NCBI GenBank assembly: GCA_946613955.1
Contig: CAMOGC010000007.1
Span: 1-22,080, forward strand
DNA: 22,080 nt
Direction of reading: 5' to 3'
From: an uncultured Clostridia bacterium
Lineage (GTDB): Bacteria > Bacillota_A > Clostridia > Christensenellales > Aristaeellaceae
Positions 21,506 to 22,080 of the stretch are shown here, one piece after another. Both the position numbers and the translations under genes were made by a program. A model generated the notes under the pieces. That model was not told the DNA's origin. It made no database searches and saw nothing but the letters and a program-made list of their open reading frames with translations. Positions within the stretch are counted from its first letter, which is position 1, and every line of letters begins with the position of its first letter.

Positions 21506-22080
21506 TTACTGGGCATCCACATAGGCCTTGTTGACCTTGACGTAGTCAACCCAGTAGTAGTTGTCGATCTTTTCGCCGTTGAGCAGCATCACAGCCACGT
21601 CAACCGCCTTGTGGGACTGGCCGATGTGGTCGTTCAGCACGGTACCGGTCATCTCGCCGCTCTTGACCAGCTCGACCGCTTCTTCCAGCGCGTCGACGCC
21701 CAGCAGGTAGATGTCGGTGCCCACCTTCCGGTCGGCGGTGGTGATGGCGGTCGCCGCGCCCAGCGCCATGGCGTCGTTGTTGCAGAACACGACCTCAATC
21801 TTGTCGCCGTACTTGGTCAGCGCGTTGGCGCACAGCTCCTGGCCCTTGGTCTGATCCCAGTTGCCGACCTGGTCGTCCAGGCATTCAACTTCGTAGCCCT
21901 TGTCCGTCAGCGCCTTGATGGAGAACTGGGTCCGATACTGGGCGTCGATGTTCTCGGGGTCGCCTTCGATCATGATGTAGGAGATCTTGCCGTCGCCGTT
22001 GATGTCGCCGTGGTTCTCCAGCTCGGCGACCATCTCGCCCTGGAAGGTGCCGCTCTGACGGGCGTCAGCGCCGACATAGC
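21506..22080 (-). CDS. mglB: Galactose/glucose-binding protein, C-terminal part (cut by window edge)
   Basis: Periplasmic-type binding protein of the Mgl importer; only the last 190 residues are present, reading YVGADARQSGTFQGEMVAE at the edge. The match to MglB is good: a calcium-loop-like DINGDGKIS (22006-21980), WDQTKGQELCANAL, VVFCNNDAMALGAATA, and LLGVDALEEAVELVKSG, then GTVLND. The conserved Asp and Asn of NNDAMA and VDAL line the sugar site in the family. The frame is open to the window edge; an internal ATG at 22033 is not the true start. The gene ends with DAQ and TAA at 21506. Signal peptide, promoter and first half are outside the window. Confidence 0.93.
   Translation of the reverse strand, partial: YVGADARQSGTFQGEMVAELENHGDINGDGKISYIMIEGDPENIDAQYRTQFSIKALTDKGYEVECLDDQVGNWDQTKGQELCANALTKYGDKIEVVFCNNDAMALGAATAITTADRKVGTDIYLLGVDALEEAVELVKSGEMTGTVLNDHIGQSHKAVDVAVMLLNGEKIDNYYWVDYVKVNKAYVDAQ

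Overview
The window looks like a GC-rich (by eye high-50s percent), Gram-positive-type anaerobe of the Bacillota, class Clostridia. Reasons: strong AGGAGG-type ribosome binding sites before most genes, TTGACA/TATAAT-type promoters with 17-bp spacers, a Clostridia-like RpoB N-terminus, a CcpA-type cre-like site, and a lifestyle of sugar ABC import plus phosphorolysis. A gut or rumen member of the Christensenellales/Aristaeella type would fit, but that rank is inference. Every gene except one (a metallo-beta-lactamase-fold protein at 1804-2790) lies on the minus strand, so each operon reads from right to left.

Right to left: (i) 14034-22080 holds two adjacent sugar ABC importers. The first is a galactose/glucose (Mgl) system: binding protein (cut by the window edge), ATPase mglA, permease mglC, followed by two tiny membrane proteins. 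The second is a ChvE-type multiple-monosaccharide system: binding protein, ATPase, permease, with its own promoter and an upstream cre-like site. In both, strong hairpins lie between the binding-protein gene and the ATPase gene, a layout expected to give more binding protein than membrane components. (ii) 8653-13865 holds a short hypothetical gene with its own strong promoter, then a compact type IV pilus/type II secretion-like operon: secreted transglutaminase-like protein, GspF/PilC platform protein, four small single-TM pilin-like proteins, and a PilT-family ATPase. Four successive junctions overlap by exactly 4 nt. (iii) 6092-8479 is a GH94 disaccharide phosphorylase (cellobiose phosphorylase-like). 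(iv) 5358-6023 is a TrmO-type tRNA methyltransferase. (v) 2967-5230 is the serine pathway pair serC-serA, with a promoter and two small palindromes in the leader, ending in tandem terminators. (vi) 1804-2790 is the exported MBL-fold protein on the plus strand, convergent with serA. (vii) 1-1468 is the 5' third of rpoB, with a near-consensus promoter and no ribosomal protein genes upstream.

The most promising candidate for an under-described system is the pilus-like operon. It has a platform protein and a single PilT-like ATPase but no PilB/GspE, prepilin peptidase or canonical major pilin in the window, and it starts with a secreted transglutaminase-like protein. The GH94 enzyme and the two sugar importers suggest a cell that lives on beta-glucan breakdown products and free hexoses or pentoses.
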